A DNA stretch of 64,000 bases from Actinoalloteichus hoggarensis (GTDB lineage: Bacteria > Actinomycetota > Actinomycetes > Mycobacteriales > Pseudonocardiaceae): contig NZ_CP022521.1 of NCBI RefSeq assembly GCF_002234535.1, forward strand, positions 5,440,001 through 5,504,000. Direction: 5' to 3'. The notes under the pieces were generated by a model. The model was not told the DNA's origin. It was given only the letters and a program-made list of their open reading frames with translations, and did not search any database. The position numbers were made by a program, and so were the translations under genes. The first letter of the stretch is position 1; each line of letters begins with the position of its first letter. Below are positions 9,054 through 17,753 of the stretch, one piece after another.

Positions 9054-9378
9054 CCGCTTTTCCTCCGGTCGAAGCGGCGGGGCCGCCGAACGTCGTCGCT
9101 CCCCGAAGGACGGCCGACCGAAGCCACCCGGTCTCGTCGCCGCCGTCCGTGTCCCCGGCACCGTGCCGGCTCGTTCGTTCCCGCATCGCATCGGCGGCAC
9201 CGGCGGCGAGCAGGCGGCCCGGCTGCCTCGGGCCTGCGCTCGGCGAGGTGGGCGTTCGAGGTTGTGAAGCCGATCCCACCCGGCTGCCCCGGTGCCTCGT
9301 TCGTGACACGCTCGATGTCAGGACCATTCACGATGACCCAGGGACCTGCGCGCAGGCCTTGAGGGAGGACGGTCGACG
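9054..9378. other. divergent intergenic region (DinB-fold gene / panB)
   Basis: A 325-bp region between two divergent start codons, so it should hold both promoters. The panB ribosome binding site GGGAGG lies in the last 20 bases. The open frames crossing it (for example 9149-9481 and 8998-9327) are Arg/Gly-rich and match nothing recognisable. No clear inverted repeat or riboswitch was seen. Confidence 0.6.
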
Positions 9379-10242
9379 ATGCCCGAGGTTCGTGAGGACG
9401 AGCAGCCCGCGCCGTATGGCGGCGGTGCAGGCGCCCCCAGGCCGACCCGGCGAGTACGGGTACATCATCTGCGGGAGATGAAGGAGCGCGGCGAGGCCTG
9501 GCCGATGCTCACCGCCTACGACATGTACACCGCGAAGATCTTCGACGAGGCGGGCATTCCCGTGCTGCTGGTCGGCGATTCGGCGGCCAACAACGTGTAC
9601 GGATACGAGAGCTCCCTTCCGGTGAGCGTCGACGAGCTCCTGCCGCTCGTCCGGGCGGTCACCCGCTCGGCGAACCGGGCGCTGGTCGTCGCGGACCTGC
9701 CCTTCGGCAGCTACCAGGCGTCCCCGGAACAGGCGCTGGCCACGTCCGTCCGGATGATGAAGGAGGGCCGCGCCCACGCGGTCAAGCTGGAGGGCGGCAG
9801 GCGATTCGCCCCGCAGGTCGAGGCGCTGACCTCGGCGGGCATCCCGGTGATGGGCCACATCGGCTTCACCCCGCAGAGCGAACACGGCCTGGGCGGATAT
9901 CGGGTGCAGGGACGGGGCGCGGGCGCCGACGCGCTCGTGGCCGACGCAGTGGCGTTGGAGGCGGCCGGCGCCTTCGCCGTCGTGCTGGAGATGGTGCCCG
10001 CCGAGGCCGCGAAGCGCGTGACGGCCGAGCTCTCGATCCCCACCGTCGGCATCGGCGCGGGCCCGGACTGCGATGCGCAGGTGCTCGTCTGGCAGGACAT
10101 GGCCGGCCTCAACCAAGGGCGTTCGCCTCGTTTCGTGAAGCGCTATGCCGACGTCGCGGGCGTGCTGTCCCAGGCGGCGCGCGAGTTCGCCGCCGAGGTA
10201 CGCGGCGGGGCGTTCCCGGCCGAGGAGCACTCCTTCCACTGA
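9379..10242 (+). CDS. panB: 3-methyl-2-oxobutanoate hydroxymethyltransferase
   Basis: A 287-residue ketopantoate hydroxymethyltransferase: it transfers a hydroxymethyl group from 5,10-methylene-tetrahydrofolate to 2-oxoisovalerate, the first committed step of pantothenate and CoA synthesis. The start at 9379 follows a strong GGGAGG site. After about 25 non-conserved residues the TIM-barrel core begins with '[20 protein letters not shown]'. Metal and substrate motifs are '[16 protein letters not shown]', '[11 protein letters not shown]', 'AVKLEGG' and the catalytic-Glu segment '[14 protein letters not shown]', followed by '[20 protein letters not shown]'. Length is typical. panC and panD are not nearby, so the pathway genes are dispersed. 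It occupies the panB position of the Rv2220-Rv2245 order. Confidence 0.97.
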   Translation: MPEVREDEQPAPYGGGAGAPRPTRRVRVHHLREMKERGEAWPMLTAYDMYTAKIFDEAGIPVLLVGDSAANNVYGYESSLPVSVDELLPLVRAVTRSANRALVVADLPFGSYQASPEQALATSVRMMKEGRAHAVKLEGGRRFAPQVEALTSAGIPVMGHIGFTPQSEHGLGGYRVQGRGAGADALVADAVALEAAGAFAVVLEMVPAEAAKRVTAELSIPTVGIGAGPDCDAQVLVWQDMAGLNQGRSPRFVKRYADVAGVLSQAAREFAAEVRGGAFPAEEHSFH

Positions 10243-10673
10243 CCGGCTCGGCGCGGGCCGGGCTGCCAGACGGCGCCGGGCATCTCGACGTCCCGCGTCC
10301 GGCCGTGCTTCCGGACCCACGATGGGTCGGCCCCTGAGGCGAGACGTGCGGCGACGGTGGAGCGGTCGGCCTCGGCTGGCGGCTCCACCCGCCGTGCCTC
10401 CGCTCGGCCGGGCGGGGTCGGTCAGGGCCGGAGTCGGACCGGACACGGCTCGGCCAGGACACGGCTCGGTCAGGATCGGGACCGACCGGAACCGGGCTCG
10501 GCCGGCGCTGTGACCGACCAGAACCAGACCAGAACCGACCTGGCCGGGGCCGACCACGGCCGGCGAGCCGCCCGGTCGCCGATTCGTGGATCCTCGGCGA
10601 GCCTCGACCCGTCCCGGCCGCGCCGAGGGACGCGCGGCGGCCCCGAGACGGGCCGATCCGCCGCTCTGCGGCC
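10243..10673. other. intergenic region between convergent genes with short tandem repeats
   Basis: A 431-bp gap after panB and before the stop of the opposing quinone-reductase homologue. No gene is recognised. It holds a 16-bp direct duplication (GGACACGGCTCGGCCA, 10441-10456, repeated with one change at 10457-10472), followed by related 'ggaccgaccgga' and 'accagaacc' motifs to about 10550. These look like local slippage products; no function is evident. Confidence 0.6.
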
Positions 10674-11654
10674 TCAGGCGGGCGGCGGGGTGCCGTCGCC
10701 GAAGGGACTGCCGCCGAGCGTCTCCCGGCCGTGGGGTGAGTGCCAGCCCGCGAGATCAGGTCCCGCCGGGACGATGCGGGTGGGGTTGATCCGGTCGTGC
10801 GTCTGGTAGTAGTGCCGCTTGATGTGGTCGAAGTCCACCGTGTCGCCGAAGCCCGGCGTCTGGAACAGGTCTCGGGCGTAGTCCCACAGCACCGGCAGCT
10901 CGGTGAGCTTGTCGCGATTGCACTTGAAGTGACCGTGGTAGACGGCGTCGAAGCGGACCAGGGTGGTGAACAGTCGGATGTCCGCCTCGGTGATGGACTC
11001 GCCCACCAGATATCGGCGCCCGGCCAGTCGGTCCGACAGTCGATCCAGCTCGCCGAAGAGATCGGCGAACGCCTCGTCGTAGGCCTCCTGCGAGGTGGCG
11101 AAGCCCGCTCGGTAGACGCCGTTGTTGACCTTGCGGAAGATCGGCTCGACCACCTCGTCGATCTCCGCCCGAGCCGCCGTCGGGTACAGGTCCGGGGCGC
11201 CGGGACGGTGGAACGCGGCCCATTCGGTCGAGAGGTCCAGCGAGATCCGCGGGTAGTCGTTGGTCACGACCTCCCCGGTCCTGACGTCCACCACGCTGGG
11301 CACGGTGACCCGGCCGGTGAACTCGGGGTCGCGGGCGCGGTAGGCCTCGGCGAGGTACTCGATGCCCAGCACCGGATCGCGGCCGCCGGGATCGAGGGTG
11401 AAGCGCCAGCCCCGTTCGTCCCGGATCGGGTCGACGACGCCGACGGACAGCACGTCGGCCAGGCCGAGGAGTCGGTGCACGATGATCGATCGATGCGCCC
11501 ACGGGCAGGCCTTCGACACCACCAGTCGATAGCGGCCCGGCTCCACGACGCGGCCCGAGGAGCCTGACTCGGTGATGCGATCGGTGAAGCGGTTCGCCTG
11601 TCGGACGAACTCGCCGCCCGCCGAGGTCTCCGCCCCGAACTGCGCACCAGACAT
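10674..11654 (-). CDS. glutathionyl-hydroquinone reductase homologue (YqjG/GST-omega type)
   Basis: A 326-residue thioredoxin-fold plus GST-C protein. The N-terminal motif 'VSKACPWAHR' places the redox Cys at about residue 50. The two-domain order and 'RVTVPSVVDVRTGEVVTNDYPRIS' are typical of xenologue reductases that remove glutathione from glutathionyl-hydroquinones. The C-terminal helical domain carries 'YLVGESITEADIRLFTTLVRFD' and 'HFKCNRDKL'. Start at 11654 gives 'MSGAQFGAETSAGGEFVR', the family N-terminus. Actinobacteria normally use mycothiol rather than glutathione, so the real thiol donor may be mycothiol; this is inference. It is 42 bp downstream of the solute-binding-fold gene on the same strand and may be co-transcribed with it. 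Confidence 0.92.
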   Translation of the reverse strand: MSGAQFGAETSAGGEFVRQANRFTDRITESGSSGRVVEPGRYRLVVSKACPWAHRSIIVHRLLGLADVLSVGVVDPIRDERGWRFTLDPGGRDPVLGIEYLAEAYRARDPEFTGRVTVPSVVDVRTGEVVTNDYPRISLDLSTEWAAFHRPGAPDLYPTAARAEIDEVVEPIFRKVNNGVYRAGFATSQEAYDEAFADLFGELDRLSDRLAGRRYLVGESITEADIRLFTTLVRFDAVYHGHFKCNRDKLTELPVLWDYARDLFQTPGFGDTVDFDHIKRHYYQTHDRINPTRIVPAGPDLAGWHSPHGRETLGGSPFGDGTPPPA

Positions 11655-11696
11655 GCCTGTCAGCCTAGGCCGGTGCGTCGGTTCGCGCGGATCGTC

Positions 11697-12545
11697 TCAC
11701 TCCGCGGACGCGGACCGAGCGGCGTCGCCCGCGTCGGCGATCCGGTCGAGCACCGGGTCGAGGGCCGCGCGCAGCACGGCGGCGGCCTCGGCGAGCGACG
11801 GGCCGTGCCAGGTGAGGTGTCGGCCCGAGATCAGGGCCGCGGGCATGCCGGGGAAGGCCTCCGGGCCGTCCGAGGCGTGAAAGGCGTAGGGCTCGTCGGG
11901 CAGCACCACCAGGTCGGCCGCACCGTCCCGGAAGAGACCCCGCAGCTCGTCGAGCGACGGCCTCGGGTACCGATCACCGTCGGCGGGAGCGCCCTCCGAC
12001 GGGTCGCCCTCACAGGCGTTGGCCACGCCCAGTCTGCGCAGCACGTCGCCGGCGAACGTGTCCGGGCCGAGGACGACCCACGGCCTGCGCCACACCGGGA
12101 TCACCGCCCTGGCGCGGACCGAGGGCAGCCGGGCCCAGTTCGAGGCCGCCGTTCGCCACCAGGCGGGCGGAGCGACGTCGAACACCTCGCGAAGCAGTCG
12201 CCGCAGCGAGCCGAGCGCCTCGGGCACGGTCGCCGGAGCCGCCGTGACCCACACCGGGATGCCGTGGGCCCGCAGCTCCGCGACGTCCTGCGGCCTGCTC
12301 TCCTCGCCGTTGGCCAGGACCAGGTCCGGAGCCAGCCGCCGCACCTCGGCCACCACCGGGTACTTCGAACCGCCCACCCGGACCACGTCCAGATCGGGCG
12401 GATGCACGCAGTAGTCGGTGGCGCCGATCAGGGCGCCCGGCGCGACGGAGGCCACCGTCTCGGTGAGCGACGGGACCAGCGAGACCACCCGCCTCGGCGG
12501 CCGGGGCACCGGGACGGCGGCGCCGAGATCGTCCCGGCGGATCAC
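11697..12545 (-). CDS. cytoplasmic periplasmic-binding-fold protein (BtuF/helical-backbone metal receptor type)
   Basis: A 282-residue protein with the helical-backbone fold of cobalamin and siderophore binding proteins: 'RRVVSLVPSLTETVASVAPGALIGATDYCVHPP' at ~19-50 and 'LAPDLVLANGEESRPQDVAELRAHGIPVWV' at ~72-101. It has no signal peptide or lipobox and no ABC transporter genes beside it, so it is unlikely to be a classical uptake receptor. Start ATG 12545 overlaps the stop of the upstream RNB-domain gene in an ATGA motif, so the two are translationally coupled. Such cytoplasmic homologues are widespread in Actinobacteria with no established role; the ligand could be a corrinoid, another metal complex or none. 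Confidence 0.88.
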   Translation of the reverse strand: MIRRDDLGAAVPVPRPPRRVVSLVPSLTETVASVAPGALIGATDYCVHPPDLDVVRVGGSKYPVVAEVRRLAPDLVLANGEESRPQDVAELRAHGIPVWVTAAPATVPEALGSLRRLLREVFDVAPPAWWRTAASNWARLPSVRARAVIPVWRRPWVVLGPDTFAGDVLRRLGVANACEGDPSEGAPADGDRYPRPSLDELRGLFRDGAADLVVLPDEPYAFHASDGPEAFPGMPAALISGRHLTWHGPSLAEAAAVLRAALDPVLDRIADAGDAARSASAE

Positions 12546-14212
12546 GACTCGGCGCTCTCGCTCAGGCGGACGTCGCCCGACGCGCCGGAACCGGGGACCC
12601 GTTCCACGGGGCGCGCGCCGCCGCCCGCCGCGCCGACGGCCGTGCCCACCACGCCCAGGCCGTATGTCCCGCGCGAGTCCGTCTCGCCCGCCACGCCCTC
12701 GGCCGGCCCGGCGCCCGGCGGCCGGTCTCCGTCCGTCCCCCGCTCGTCGTCGACCGGCGTCGGGTCCGTCGGTGCGGGATCGACCGGCATCGAATCTGTC
12801 GGCATCGGTTCGAGGCGCACTCGGCGAGTGATCGGATCGGCCGAGGTCAGCCGCACCCGTAGCCGCCCGCCCAGCGGCAGACCGACGGCGTGCCGAGCCA
12901 GCACGGGCGGGTCCGTGATGAAGAGCTCGCTGCCGTTGTCTCCGGAGCGCACCACCGTCGCCTCGAACTCCTCGCCGACGCGAGGGGCCAGCGCCCAGGC
13001 CTCACTCTGACTCACGCAGGCCCGTTCCACGCGGCCCGCGAGCTGATCGGAGGCTCCCATCAGCGACGGCAGCCTCGGCAGCGCGGCCAGGACCCACTCG
13101 GCGGGCTCGACGCCCGCCTGCGCCGCGAGACAGATCTCGGTGCCGAACCGGTCCACCAGGCGCCGCAGCGGCGCGGTCACGTGGGCATAAGGGGCGCCGA
13201 TGCCCGCATGGCCGTTCTGTGCGGGCGCACCCGCGTCGAAGGCGGTGTAGCCCGCGCCGCGCAGCAACCGGGTCGCGTCCATGAACAACGCCATGGACTC
13301 GGGCCTGACCGGATCGAGGCCTGCGAGCAGTCGAGCGGGCTGGACGTCCGGCGGCCACGGCACCCCCAGCGCCCGTGCGTCGGCCCGCAGCCGCTCCACG
13401 GCCGCGGCCTCCGGTTCGGGCAGCGTCCGGAGGACGCCGACCCCCGCGTCCACCATGATCTCGGCGGCGACCATGCCCGTGAGCAGGGAGATCTCGGCGT
13501 TCCAGTCGTCGATCTCGGACCGCCGCCGGATGGCGGGCCGCCAGCCGCCCGCCCCGTCGGGGACGACCTGCTGGTCGGGCAGCTCCAACTCGATGGCGCC
13601 GCGCCGCTGCGCGAGGGCCCGACGGAGCCTGCCCAGCTCGGGGAGCAGCGCGATCGACGGGTGCGGCGTGCCCGCCGCCAACGAGTCGGCCACGGTGTCG
13701 AAGTCCAGACACGCCACCGAGCGCACCAGGGCACGGCAGACCGACGCCGACTCCACCTCCCCGTCGGCGTCGAGGTCCATCGTCCACAGCACGGCGGGTC
13801 GGACGCGGTCCGGCAGCAGGCTGGCGGCGTCCTCCGACAGCACCGGCGGGTGCAGCGGGATCACGCCGTCCGGCAGGTAGAGCGTCTGGCCGCGCCTGCG
13901 GACCTCGGCGTCGAGGAGGCCGCCGGGCACGACGACGGCGCCCAGGTCGGCGATCGCGTAATGCACGCGATAACCACGTCGGCGCCGCTCGAGGTACATG
14001 ATCTGATCGAGGTCCTTGGCGCCGGCCGGATCGATGGAGGCCAGCGGAAGGTCGGTGGCGTCACGGCGCGGACCGGGCGCCAGGTCTCGACCTGCCGCCT
14101 GCTCGGCTTCGACGAGCACTCCGGGCGGGAACTCCGAAGGCAGGTCGAACTCGGCACGCACCTGGCTGAAGTCCAGGCCTGCGGCTGTGCTGCGGCTCGT
14201 CCTGGCGGGCAC
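12542..14212 (-). CDS. RNB-domain exoribonuclease (RNase II family)
   Basis: A 556-residue RNase II-type 3'-5' exoribonuclease homologue, shorter than E. coli RNase II/R and lacking obvious cold-shock domains before the RNB domain. The RNB active-site segment is 'SIDPAGAKDLDQIM': the first three Asp positions of the catalytic set are present, while the fourth is Gln, as in this actinobacterial subfamily. 'LYLPDGVIPLHPPVLSEDAASLLPD' and 'HAGIGAPYAHVTAPLRRLVDRFG' are the other RNB signatures. The C-terminus has a short beta-rich S1-like segment and then ~100 residues of Pro/Gly/Asp-rich sequence. GTG 14212 is preferred because homologues begin 'PARTSR' and GAGG lies just upstream; the frame reaches 14287. 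The gene is coupled by an ATGA overlap to the solute-binding-fold gene. Confidence 0.9.
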   Translation of the reverse strand: MPARTSRSTAAGLDFSQVRAEFDLPSEFPPGVLVEAEQAAGRDLAPGPRRDATDLPLASIDPAGAKDLDQIMYLERRRRGYRVHYAIADLGAVVVPGGLLDAEVRRRGQTLYLPDGVIPLHPPVLSEDAASLLPDRVRPAVLWTMDLDADGEVESASVCRALVRSVACLDFDTVADSLAAGTPHPSIALLPELGRLRRALAQRRGAIELELPDQQVVPDGAGGWRPAIRRRSEIDDWNAEISLLTGMVAAEIMVDAGVGVLRTLPEPEAAAVERLRADARALGVPWPPDVQPARLLAGLDPVRPESMALFMDATRLLRGAGYTAFDAGAPAQNGHAGIGAPYAHVTAPLRRLVDRFGTEICLAAQAGVEPAEWVLAALPRLPSLMGASDQLAGRVERACVSQSEAWALAPRVGEEFEATVVRSGDNGSELFITDPPVLARHAVGLPLGGRLRVRLTSADPITRRVRLEPMPTDSMPVDPAPTDPTPVDDERGTDGDRPPGAGPAEGVAGETDSRGTYGLGVVGTAVGAAGGGARPVERVPGSGASGDVRLSESAES

Positions 14213-14354
14213 GGTCCTCGACCCTACTGGGAATCCGCCGCCGAACACACCAGGTTCTTCCCTGACTTCGCACGGTGATGGAATCATCGAGGGGTGTCAC
14301 CGTCAGTCACGGTTGATCACGCAACGGCCATCCCGCAGCCACGAGGAGCCTCCG

Positions 14355-16202
14355 GTGCACACCCCCCTCGGTCCGCCGCCCGACGACTCCGCCGCCCCGA
14401 CTCCCGACTCGGTCGGCCCCGACCAGGCCGGCCCGCGCCCCGTCTCGGCCGGCCCCGACGCAGACCTCTTCCCCGCCGCCGCCCATCCCGACGACTCGCT
14501 TCCCGATATCGCGGAAGGGGGCGGTCGTGCCGGCGCGGCGCACTCCGACCCCGATAAGGGTGACGCCGATCCACGTACCTCGACGGCGGCCCTGAGTCCC
14601 GACACAGCGGCCGCGAGCAGTCGCCCGACCGCGAGTGCCCACGTCACACGCACCGCGACCGCGACGACCGAGACCGAGGCCGTCGGTCCGACGGCCGACG
14701 TCGTGATCGCCGATCCGCCGCGCCGGAGCATGCCGCCTGCCACCGCCGACGTCCCCCCGGCAACCGAGGCCGCCGCCTCGGCGACCACCGTCGCCACGCC
14801 GGAGCGGTGGGAGGCCGGAACCGGGCGGACCGCCACGCCCGCCACCACGTCCCCGGCTGCCTCAGCAGCCCCGGCTGCCGCCACCGCGCGGATCGTCCCG
14901 GCGGACACACCGCGTCCGGCACAGGACGAGTCGGCCCCCCGACCACGCCACGCCGGCGCCGTACGGGAGGGCCCGACCACGGGTCCCGCAACGGCGGCCC
15001 CGGACGCGACCGGGGAACCGCGCAGGCGGACGTTCGAGGCCGACGCCCTGCCCGCCGACGTCGTCACCCTGGGGGACGGCCACGCCGAGCGAGCCGCACC
15101 GGACCGGACCCGACGGCCGGGGCATCACGACACGGACGAGGCACTCGGCGACGATCGGCCGGATCGGGGGGTGTTCGAGATACCCGCCGACCGCGCGACC
15201 CGGCGCCGCGACGACACCGGATCGGCCGAACCGCCGCGGGCGGGTCGGCCCCGCGCGACCGGCCCGCGGCGCCCGCTGCCGCCGTCGCTGCCGACCGCGG
15301 GCGACGCCTCGGTCCCGCGCAGCCGCGTCGACGTGAGCGCCTGGCTCGGCGCGCTGCTGAGTCTGCCGTGGACCCTGAGCAGTCTCGGCCTGCTACTCGT
15401 CGTCGGCGCGCTGCTCGGTGATCACGTGTGGGCACCGTTGACCTGGCTGGTTCCGGTGTCATGGCTGCTCTCGGCGTCGGTGATCTTCCTGCCTGGTTGT
15501 GAGAGCCTCCTGGCCAGGATCTCCTTGAACTCCCGGCCGCCGACCGAGGGCGAGCGCCGCGTGCTGGAGCCGATCTGGGATTCGGTGTTGGACGACGTGG
15601 TGGCCGATCCGCGTCGCTTCCAGCTGTGGGTTCAGGACGTCCCGGAGCTGAACGCCGCCGCGGCGGGCGGGCGGATCGTCATCGTCACCAAGGGCGCGTT
15701 GCGGCTGCCCGCGCACACCCTCGCCGCCGTGTTGGCGCACGAACTCGGCCATCATCTCGGTGGCCATTCGCTGATCCTGCGGCTGCACGGCTGGTATTCG
15801 ATCCCGATCCGGCTGTTCCTGGCGTTGACGGTGGGGATCGCGCGACTGGTCGGTGCGATCGGCAACGCGATCACCCGCACGGGCAGCGCGGTGGGGATGG
15901 CGCTCGCCTTGATCGCGCTCGTCGCGGGCCTTGCCTTCGCGATCTACCTGAGCCCCATCCTGTTGCTGGTCCCGGTGGCCTCGGTGCTGCTCGCCGCCGC
16001 GAGCCGGCTGAGCGAGATCCGTGCCGACCGGATGGCCGCGCGACTCGGCTACGGCCCCGCGTTGATCGAGGTGCTGACCCAGTGGATGCGCGACGGCCAC
16101 GCCGCCAACCGCACCCCGCCCGGCCTGCGTGCCCGGCTCTTCGCCTCACATCCCTCGCACAGTCGACGCATCAGGAAGCTGGAGGAGTACCTCGGTCGCT
16201 GA
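14355..16202 (+). CDS. membrane M48-family metalloprotease with long disordered N-terminus
   Basis: A 615-residue zinc metalloprotease. GTG 14355 follows a GAGGAG site with 6-nt spacing. Residues 1 to ~325 are almost entirely Ala, Thr, Pro, Asp and Arg and predicted disordered. Two membrane segments follow ('LSSLGLLLVVGALLGDHVW' region and 'WLVPVSWLLSASVIFL'). The protease domain has 'VLAHELGHHLGGHS' (zinc ligands His ~462 and His ~466, catalytic Glu ~463), two more hydrophobic segments, and 'EIRADRMAARLGYG' with the third zinc ligand Glu ~554. This order matches HtpX/M48 proteases that degrade or process membrane and envelope proteins. The disordered extension is unusual in length; it might interact with the wall or with partner proteins. 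The gene is divergent from the RNB-domain gene. Confidence 0.9.
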   Translation: MHTPLGPPPDDSAAPTPDSVGPDQAGPRPVSAGPDADLFPAAAHPDDSLPDIAEGGGRAGAAHSDPDKGDADPRTSTAALSPDTAAASSRPTASAHVTRTATATTETEAVGPTADVVIADPPRRSMPPATADVPPATEAAASATTVATPERWEAGTGRTATPATTSPAASAAPAAATARIVPADTPRPAQDESAPRPRHAGAVREGPTTGPATAAPDATGEPRRRTFEADALPADVVTLGDGHAERAAPDRTRRPGHHDTDEALGDDRPDRGVFEIPADRATRRRDDTGSAEPPRAGRPRATGPRRPLPPSLPTAGDASVPRSRVDVSAWLGALLSLPWTLSSLGLLLVVGALLGDHVWAPLTWLVPVSWLLSASVIFLPGCESLLARISLNSRPPTEGERRVLEPIWDSVLDDVVADPRRFQLWVQDVPELNAAAAGGRIVIVTKGALRLPAHTLAAVLAHELGHHLGGHSLILRLHGWYSIPIRLFLALTVGIARLVGAIGNAITRTGSAVGMALALIALVAGLAFAIYLSPILLLVPVASVLLAAASRLSEIRADRMAARLGYGPALIEVLTQWMRDGHAANRTPPGLRARLFASHPSHSRRIRKLEEYLGR

Positions 16203-16437
16203 CCGCTTCGCCGACGACGCGACGACGCGCAGGCCGCGCTGCGGCGCCCGTTTCCCCGGCGCGGTACGGCCGTCGGCTCGCTGGACCCGCCCGACCGTGT
16301 CGTCCAGGATCCGGGCGTCGGGTCCCTGACCTGGTGTGGGGCCTATGCGGTGGGGAGGCGCCACGGGACGGGGGCCGCTGGGCGGGCCCGGTGTGGCGCC
16401 TCGCCTGCGTGATGTGGAGCCGGCGCGACGCGGACGG

Positions 16438-16641
16438 TCAGTCCTCGTCCTCGTCGTCCTCCTCACGCCAGGCCTTGTCCTGTTCGTCGGCGGCCTCGGT
16501 CCGGGCTCGGGCGATGGCCAGCGCGTTCGCGGCCGTATCGGCGTCGGGATAGGGGCCGAGCCGGTCCAGGGAACGACATCCCGAACCGCGCTCGACCTCG
16601 CCGTGTTTCAAGCAGTAGTACCAGGCTGCGGGATCGACCAC
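16438..16641 (-). CDS. small conserved actinobacterial protein (SPOR-like)
   Basis: A 67-residue protein starting at GTG 16641. The pattern 'WYYCLKHGEVERGSGC', then 'RLGPYPDADTAANALA' and an acidic tail 'WREEDDEDED' is typical of a family of short actinobacterial proteins often annotated as SPOR-domain-like. Two Cys residues lie near the N-terminus (about 12 and 24). The longer frame reaching 17232 is low-complexity and not conserved-looking. No good ribosome binding site is visible. The function is unknown; the acidic tail and aromatic start suggest a small soluble protein. It is convergent with the M48 protease gene. Confidence 0.75.
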   Translation of the reverse strand: MVDPAAWYYCLKHGEVERGSGCRSLDRLGPYPDADTAANALAIARARTEAADEQDKAWREEDDEDED

Positions 16642-17281
16642 CCGCCGAGCCTGGCACGTTCCGGTTCCCCTGTCATCCGCGATGACATCCGAGTCGCACC
16701 CGACATCGCCGCCAGGTCCGACCTCGTCGGTGTGGGCTCCGCCGCCTGCGGCGGGCGGCGGGCGGCGGGCGGCGGAATGGTTCGGACGGAACGCCCGTCG
16801 GCCGAGACCGTACGGGCACGGCCATCTCGGCACGGCCACCGGTGCGAGCCCTCCGTCGCCAACCCCTGTCGCGAGCCCCCGGTGCGTCGACGATCCCGTG
16901 CGGAAGCCGTCTCCTCGTCGACGGCCGCCAGACGCCTCCGCTCTTCGGAGTCGACGGCCCGTGGCTGCCGGGGCCGCAGGCCCGAGCGACCCGAGATGCC
17001 GATCCACGGTCGGTCCCCCGAGCCGAGAAGGGCAGGGCGAGCCGGCTCGAACGAGCCGAGCCGGGGCGAAGAGGCCGAGAGAGGGAGGCGGTGTCCGGAC
17101 CGGGGAAGGGGCGAGGAGAGCAGTCCGGGACACGATCGACCGCGAGACCGCCGCGGGAGAGGCTCGGAGACCACCCGCCCGCCCGGACCGGTCGAGACCG
17201 GACGAGCCCGGCCCGTCCCGAGGCGCCGTCAACCAACCGAGCCGATGGCCGGTGACACCGCCGGACAGGCCGGGTCCGGTC
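16642..17281. other. 640-bp region with no recognised gene
   Basis: Lies between the start of the small SPOR-like gene and the last gene of the secretion-like operon. Several long overlapping frames cross it on both strands, but all translate to Arg/Pro/Gly-rich sequence without domains. A purine-rich stretch on the + strand (about 17020-17170) is the only visible compositional feature. It should contain the promoter of the small gene; nothing else can be supported. Confidence 0.55.
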
Positions 17282-17728
17282 TCAGGTGGAGCCGTGGGCC
17301 TTCGCCGCGGGCTGTCGCACGAGCGGGTCCAGACAGGACACCAGGACGGTCCGGTCCTCGGGGTCGTCGATCCGTCTTCCGTTGCGCTCCCGGTAGACCA
17401 GCTCCCCCTTCGTGTCGATCTCCACCAGGCAGCCGACCTCGGCCAGCTGCTCCTCGTCGAGATCGATCAGTCGCTCGCTGCGCGAGGGCACCACCCGGTA
17501 CACCGGCCACGGCAGATGACCGTGTGCCTGATGGAACTCCGCGAGCAGGTGAACGAGCTGCTGCTGCCAGGGAAGCGGCATCGACTCCACCAGGGTGCGA
17601 GGCAGCACCGCGTACGCCGAGTCCACGCCCGCCCCGCCATGAGCCTGCGCGCCCGACAGATAGTCGCGCAGTGGGGAACTCGACGCGGGAGGACCTGCGT
17701 GTCTGGGGATCGGCTCTGGCGAGAACAT
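17282..17728 (-). CDS. hypothetical protein, last gene of the type IV secretion-like operon
   Basis: A 148-residue soluble protein with no recognised domain. The central part is ordered-looking: 'YAVLPRTLVESMPLPWQQQLVHLLAEFHQAHGHLPWPVYRVVPSR', then 'LAEVGCLVEIDTKGELVYRERNGRRIDDPED'. It begins 25 bp after the stop of the NlpC/P60 gene on the same strand, which argues for co-transcription. GAGGAG lies only 1 nt from ATG 17728, so a later in-frame start is possible. It has no signal peptide or membrane segment, so it would act in the cytoplasm. It may be an accessory protein of the apparatus, by position only. Confidence 0.7.
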   Translation of the reverse strand: MFSPEPIPRHAGPPASSSPLRDYLSGAQAHGGAGVDSAYAVLPRTLVESMPLPWQQQLVHLLAEFHQAHGHLPWPVYRVVPSRSERLIDLDEEQLAEVGCLVEIDTKGELVYRERNGRRIDDPEDRTVLVSCLDPLVRQPAAKAHGST

Positions 17729-17753
17729 GCTCCTCCTCGGGTCGTGCTGTCCG

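Noticed and set aside
16642-17232. Long frame upstream of the small SPOR-like gene as an N-terminal extension
   Set aside because: The extension is Arg/Pro/Ser-rich, and the protein family is normally 60-80 residues beginning just before 'WYYCLKH'.
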